In this document: in pieces, positions 13,585 through 16,482 of the stretch | Position numbering within the stretch: the first letter of the stretch is position 1 | How the letters are laid out: each line of letters starts with the position of its first letter | NCBI GenBank assembly: GCA_023388435.1 | Contig: JAEWGG010000039.1 | Location: 1-16,482 of the forward strand | Direction: 5' to 3' | From: Bacillota bacterium | Lineage (GTDB): Bacteria > Bacillota > Clostridia > Saccharofermentanales > Fastidiosipilaceae | Length of the DNA stretch: 16,482 nucleotides | The notes under the pieces: model-generated | Databases searched by the model: none | Told to the model about the DNA's origin: nothing | What the model saw: the letters and a program-made list of their open reading frames with translations, nothing else | Made by a program: the position numbers and the translations under genes

Positions 13585-14772
13585 TCAGGATCTGCTCAGT
13601 TCATCGACCCCATAGTGGCGGGCCAGTTGCTGAGCCAGCTGTCTCCCGGCGGGACTGAGACGGTAATAGCTGCAGAGGGCTTCGGCCTCGACCTTTTGCC
13701 CCTTTTGCGCTCCAGAGGAGCTCAGAAGCTTGCAGGAGTCCTGGTAGACCTCCAGATAGCCGAGCCTGCGGAGAACCCGCAGCTGATGGTTCAGTCGTAG
13801 CTGGGACCAGGCCAGGTGGCGGTGCATACTAAGCAGACCTAGCTCCTCAGCGGCCTGAGGACTGTCCTGATGTCGGAGCAGGTGCAGGACCAGGCTGTCA
13901 CGTCTGTAGCGCTGCACCTGCTGATAGCGCCTCCAGTGCCGTGCGACCAGGCCCTGCTTGCAGCAGAGACTGACGACGAGAAAGAGCAGCATGCCCGTGA
14001 AGGCCGCCATGCCTGAGACGGAGAGGTTGAAGTGCAGGGCGAGGGCAAAGGCCAGGCCCGCATTTCCTGCCGCAAAGGCGAGGGAGAGGAGGAGCATGGG
14101 CCAGAGCCTCCTGGCCAGGAGATAGGCTGAGGCCGCAGGGACGACTAGAAAGGAGATGGCAAGTACGGAGCCAACCGCATCGAAGGCCGAGACCAGGGAG
14201 AGTGAAACCAGGGCCACAAGGCTGTAGCTGATGAGCCCCAGGTGGAAGCCCGCCATTTTGGCCGCTGCGGGATCGAAGCTGGAGAGCTTGAGAGGACGGT
14301 AGAAGAGGCCGAGCAGGAGCAGTTCCAGGAGCAGGAGACCGAGCATGCGCCAGGCCGCCAGAGGCAGGTCGATGCCGAAGAGCGAAAGCCGTTGCAGGGG
14401 GGTGAACAGTACCTCACCCATCAGCACCACATCGGTGTCGAGGTGCACATTGCGGGCGTAGAGTGAGATGAGCAAGACGGCCAGAGAAAAGAGAAAGGGA
14501 TAGACGAGGCCGATGGCGGCGTCCTCCGAGACGAGGCCAGTCTGGCTGAGTTTTTGAACGAGAAAGGCTGTGAGCAGGCCGATGAGGGTGGCCAAAATCA
14601 GAAAGAGAGGGGAGCCGAATTCAGGCTGAATAAAAAAGGCCAGGACGATGCCGAGCAGGACGCTGTGACTGATGGCGTCACCGAGCATGGCGAGGCGGCG
14701 GAGAAAGACAAAATTGCCGACCAGGGCCAGGCTGAGGGCGGCGAGGATGAGAACCAGAAGGGCTTCAAGCAT
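13585..14772 (-). CDS. ABC-3 metal permease fused to a C-terminal winged-helix domain
   Basis: 395 aa, start ATG with AGGAGG 8 nt upstream. Residues 1 to about 275 are an ABC-3 family (ZnuB/TroC/TroD-type) permease with eight or nine hydrophobic helices and typical motifs: RRLAMLGDAISHSVLLGI near 25-43, FLVVPAASAYLLARRL near 235. Family members move Mn, Zn or Fe inward. ABC-3 permeases are usually 270-300 aa; here a cytoplasmic extension of about 120 residues follows. It contains AAEELGLLS, LRVLRRLGYLEVY and YRLSPAGRQLAQQLARHYGV, the pattern of a DtxR/MntR-type winged helix, but without the dimerisation and metal-binding domain. Chlamydial YtgCR is a known permease-repressor fusion with this order. 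The extension might be a metal sensor, a cleaved regulator or a structural appendix. It is the last gene of the operon and overlaps the upstream permease by 8 nt. Confidence 0.85.
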   Translation of the reverse strand: MLEALLVLILAALSLALVGNFVFLRRLAMLGDAISHSVLLGIVLAFFIQPEFGSPLFLILATLIGLLTAFLVQKLSQTGLVSEDAAIGLVYPFLFSLAVLLISLYARNVHLDTDVVLMGEVLFTPLQRLSLFGIDLPLAAWRMLGLLLLELLLLGLFYRPLKLSSFDPAAAKMAGFHLGLISYSLVALVSLSLVSAFDAVGSVLAISFLVVPAASAYLLARRLWPMLLLSLAFAAGNAGLAFALALHFNLSVSGMAAFTGMLLFLVVSLCCKQGLVARHWRRYQQVQRYRRDSLVLHLLRHQDSPQAAEELGLLSMHRHLAWSQLRLNHQLRVLRRLGYLEVYQDSCKLLSSSGAQKGQKVEAEALCSYYRLSPAGRQLAQQLARHYGVDELSRS

Positions 14773-15661
14773 GATTCAAACCTCCTTTTTGCGCGCGGCG
14801 CTGCCGCCAGCGGCGGACGACGACGCCCCGAGGGGCGAAGAGTAGAGAGAGAAAGTAGAAGGCGGATAGGAAGAGGACGATGGCGGGCCCTGTGGGCAGA
14901 CCGGAATAGAGGCTGCTGATAGCGCTGCCTCCGAGGGCGGAGAGCGCACCAAAGCCGGCGGCGATACCCAGGCAGCAGCCGAGACGCTGTGAATAGAGGC
15001 GGGCGCTGGTAATGGGCGCAATGAAGAGGCTGCTCATAAGTATTGCGCCGACAGAGCGCAGGCCCAGGGTCACGATGAGCACGGTGAGCAGGAGGATGAG
15101 CAGATTCAGGGCGCGCCGCCGATAGCCGAGGCAGTGGGCGAAGCTGGGGTCGAAGAGAAAGACCCGCAGCGGGCGGTAGAAGAGCCAGAGCAGCAGGAGG
15201 CAGACCAGGGCTACAAGGGCGATGCGGCGGGCGTCCTGGGCCCCGAGGAAGGCGGCCTGGCCGAAAATATAGTCGCGTAGTCCGGCCTGTGAGGCCCCTT
15301 GATACTGGCTGTTGCCCTGGATGTAACTCTTGAGAACCAGGCCCAGTCCGAAGAAACCGCTGAGCATGATCGCTAAGAGGTTGTCCCGCTGGATCTGACT
15401 GCGGCTGGCCAGCCCCTGAATAAGGGCGCAGGCCAGGCAGCCGGCCAGACCTGCGCCAAGGAGTAGGAGCGAGACGTCGCGACTGGTAAAGAGCATAAAG
15501 GCCAGAACTACACCAGGATAGGAGGCGTGCCCGAGGGCGTCGGCGATGAGGCTCTGCTTCTGGAGTACGGACAGGGCCCCGAGTATGGCTGCGGCCCCGG
15601 CCAGCAGACTTGTGGACAAGGCGACAATGAAGAAGGCGTAGCTGCCAAGCACACTAAACAT
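14765..15661 (-). CDS. ABC-3 family metal transport permease
   Basis: 298 aa. I chose the ATG at 15661 because AGGAGG lies 8 nt upstream (15670-15675); an in-frame ATG at 15682 has no RBS. The protein is a row of hydrophobic helices with family motifs: LSVLQKQSLIADALGHASYPGVVLAF near 30-55, LRSVGAILMSSLFIAPITSARL near 200-222. It should pair with the downstream ABC-3 permease as a heterodimeric channel for Mn, Zn or Fe. It overlaps both neighbours by 8 nt (ATPase stop at 15654-15656, next permease start at 14772), with the same 8-nt RBS spacing at each junction, indicating tight translational coupling. The C-terminus is basic (RRWRQRRAQKG). Confidence 0.9.
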   Translation of the reverse strand: MFSVLGSYAFFIVALSTSLLAGAAAILGALSVLQKQSLIADALGHASYPGVVLAFMLFTSRDVSLLLLGAGLAGCLACALIQGLASRSQIQRDNLLAIMLSGFFGLGLVLKSYIQGNSQYQGASQAGLRDYIFGQAAFLGAQDARRIALVALVCLLLLWLFYRPLRVFLFDPSFAHCLGYRRRALNLLILLLTVLIVTLGLRSVGAILMSSLFIAPITSARLYSQRLGCCLGIAAGFGALSALGGSAISSLYSGLPTGPAIVLFLSAFYFLSLLFAPRGVVVRRWRQRRAQKGGLNHA

Positions 15662-16409
15662 GCTGGCCACCTCCTGTCCCATAGGCCGCTTCGAGCAGTT
15701 CGCGTGTCAGCACCTCTTCCGGACTGCCGCTGGCCAACACACGTCGTTTGAGCAAGACGGCGTAGTCGAAGTAGCGGGGGATGCTCGAGAGATCGTGGTG
15801 GACGACGATTATGCTCTTTCCCAGCTGCTTAAAATCCTGCAGGCAGCCCATGATGGCCTCTTCACTCGCCACATCCACTCCGGCCAGAGGCTCGTCCAGG
15901 ACATAGATTTCCGCCTGCTGGCAGATGGCCCGGGCGAGGAAGGCCCGCTGGCGCTGTCCCCCTGACAGTTCCTGGATCTGGCGCTCCCCCAGGTCCTGGA
16001 GTCCCATGCGCACGAGGGCGTCGTCCGCCTGTTGGCGGTCGGCGGCGGACAGGCGCTGCCAGAAACCAAGACGGGGATAGCGGCCCATGCGCACGAGATC
16101 GCGGACGGTTATGGGGAAGTCCCAGTTTACGCGGCTCTGCTGAGGCACATAGGCAATGTGACGCCGCATCTGGGCGAAACTGGATCCGAGCCAGCACACC
16201 TGACCGCTGATTGGGCGCAGCATGTCCAGGGCGGCCAGGAGAAGGCTGGACTTACCGGCCCCGTTCGGGCCAATGAGGGCGCAGCAGCGGCCGCGGGGAA
16301 TACGGAGGTCGATGTCCCAGAGCACAGCCTCATCCTGATAGGCGAGACTGAGGTCCTCGATTTCGAGGGCATAGGGGGCCTGTTGAAATGCTTTTTCGTT
16401 TTGGGGCAT
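15654..16409 (-). CDS. Metal ABC transporter ATP-binding protein (TroB/MntB/ZnuC type)
   Basis: 251 aa; AAAGGA lies 7-8 nt before the ATG. Walker A GPNGAGKSS at 47-55, Q-loop Gln90 in YVPQ, signature LSGGQRQR at 148-155, Walker B YVLDEP at 169-174, and the H-loop in VVHHDL at 202-207. The segment VNWDFPITVRDLVRMGRY is characteristic of ATPases of the Mn/Zn/Fe uptake group. It powers import through the two ABC-3 permeases encoded downstream. Metal choice cannot be read from the ATPase. It is the first gene of the operon inside the window; the substrate-binding protein and any metal operator must be further right or elsewhere. Confidence 0.93.
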   Translation of the reverse strand: MPQNEKAFQQAPYALEIEDLSLAYQDEAVLWDIDLRIPRGRCCALIGPNGAGKSSLLLAALDMLRPISGQVCWLGSSFAQMRRHIAYVPQQSRVNWDFPITVRDLVRMGRYPRLGFWQRLSAADRQQADDALVRMGLQDLGERQIQELSGGQRQRAFLARAICQQAEIYVLDEPLAGVDVASEEAIMGCLQDFKQLGKSIIVVHHDLSSIPRYFDYAVLLKRRVLASGSPEEVLTRELLEAAYGTGGGQHV

Positions 16410-16439
16410 GGGGAATTCCTTTCTTCCCGTAAATATACC

Positions 16440-16480
16440 AAAAGCCCCGGCCCGATAGGACTTCCGGAGGGAGGCCGAGC
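16440..16480 (-). terminator. Probable terminator or leader hairpin upstream of the metal ABC operon
   Basis: Leftward, CTCGGCC (16473-16479) can pair with GGCCGGG (16446-16452, one G/T pair) around a 20-nt loop, followed by GC and four Ts (16440-16443). It may end a gene beyond the right edge, such as the missing substrate-binding protein, with partial read-through to the ATPase. The stem is moderate and the T-run short. Confidence 0.4.
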
Positions 16481-16482
16481 GG

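Overview
The window reads as GC-rich DNA of a Gram-positive, probably host-associated anaerobic Bacillota. The evidence is strong AGGAGG ribosome-binding sites, an LPXTG sortase substrate, a thioester/SpaA-repeat adhesin, a Gram-positive-style lipoprotein and TroABC-type metal transport. I cannot name the genus from sequence alone.

Left block (1-7374, all leftward). In transcription order it holds an SSB-like OB-fold protein, ParA, ParB, a single-pass membrane protein, a lipoprotein with long Lys/Thr and Pro/Glu/Ala tracts, a possible 41-codon leader peptide, and a large adhesin cut by the left edge. The adhesin has a signal peptide, a thioester domain (Cys97/Gln155, TQxxIW-type motif) and about seven SpaA/Cna_B-type repeats. 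The ssb-parA-parB set is typical of plasmids and integrative elements rather than of the oriC-linked parAB locus. Terminator-like hairpins lie before ssb, between ssb and parA, at the end of the lipoprotein gene, and inside the small ORF before the adhesin. An 18-bp perfect palindrome overlaps the likely ssb promoter.

Centre (7375-8839) is mostly non-coding and poorer in GC. It holds the 5' 50 nt of a tRNA-Gly(CCC) whose 3' part is replaced by unrelated sequence, small repeats, and an Abi_2 (AbiD/AbiF-type) abortive-infection gene that has lost its RNxxxH region by an internal deletion plus frameshift. This looks like the worn edge of a mobile element.

Right block. A 1508-aa LPXTG surface protein is transcribed rightward from its own promoter into a strong terminator. 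It has an uncharacterised N-terminal head, a Ca-binding-type DxDGDG segment, Ig-like regions, a YPDG motif, a FIVAR module and a TPTPxP stalk. Converging on it from the right edge is a leftward metal ABC operon: an ATPase and two ABC-3 permeases, with both gene junctions overlapping by 8 nt. The last permease carries a C-terminal winged-helix domain, an arrangement resembling chlamydial YtgCR. No substrate-binding protein is visible; it may lie beyond the right edge.

Overall: a plasmid-like maintenance module joined to surface proteins, a decayed defence gene and a tRNA scar, next to a metal-uptake operon that is probably chromosomal.
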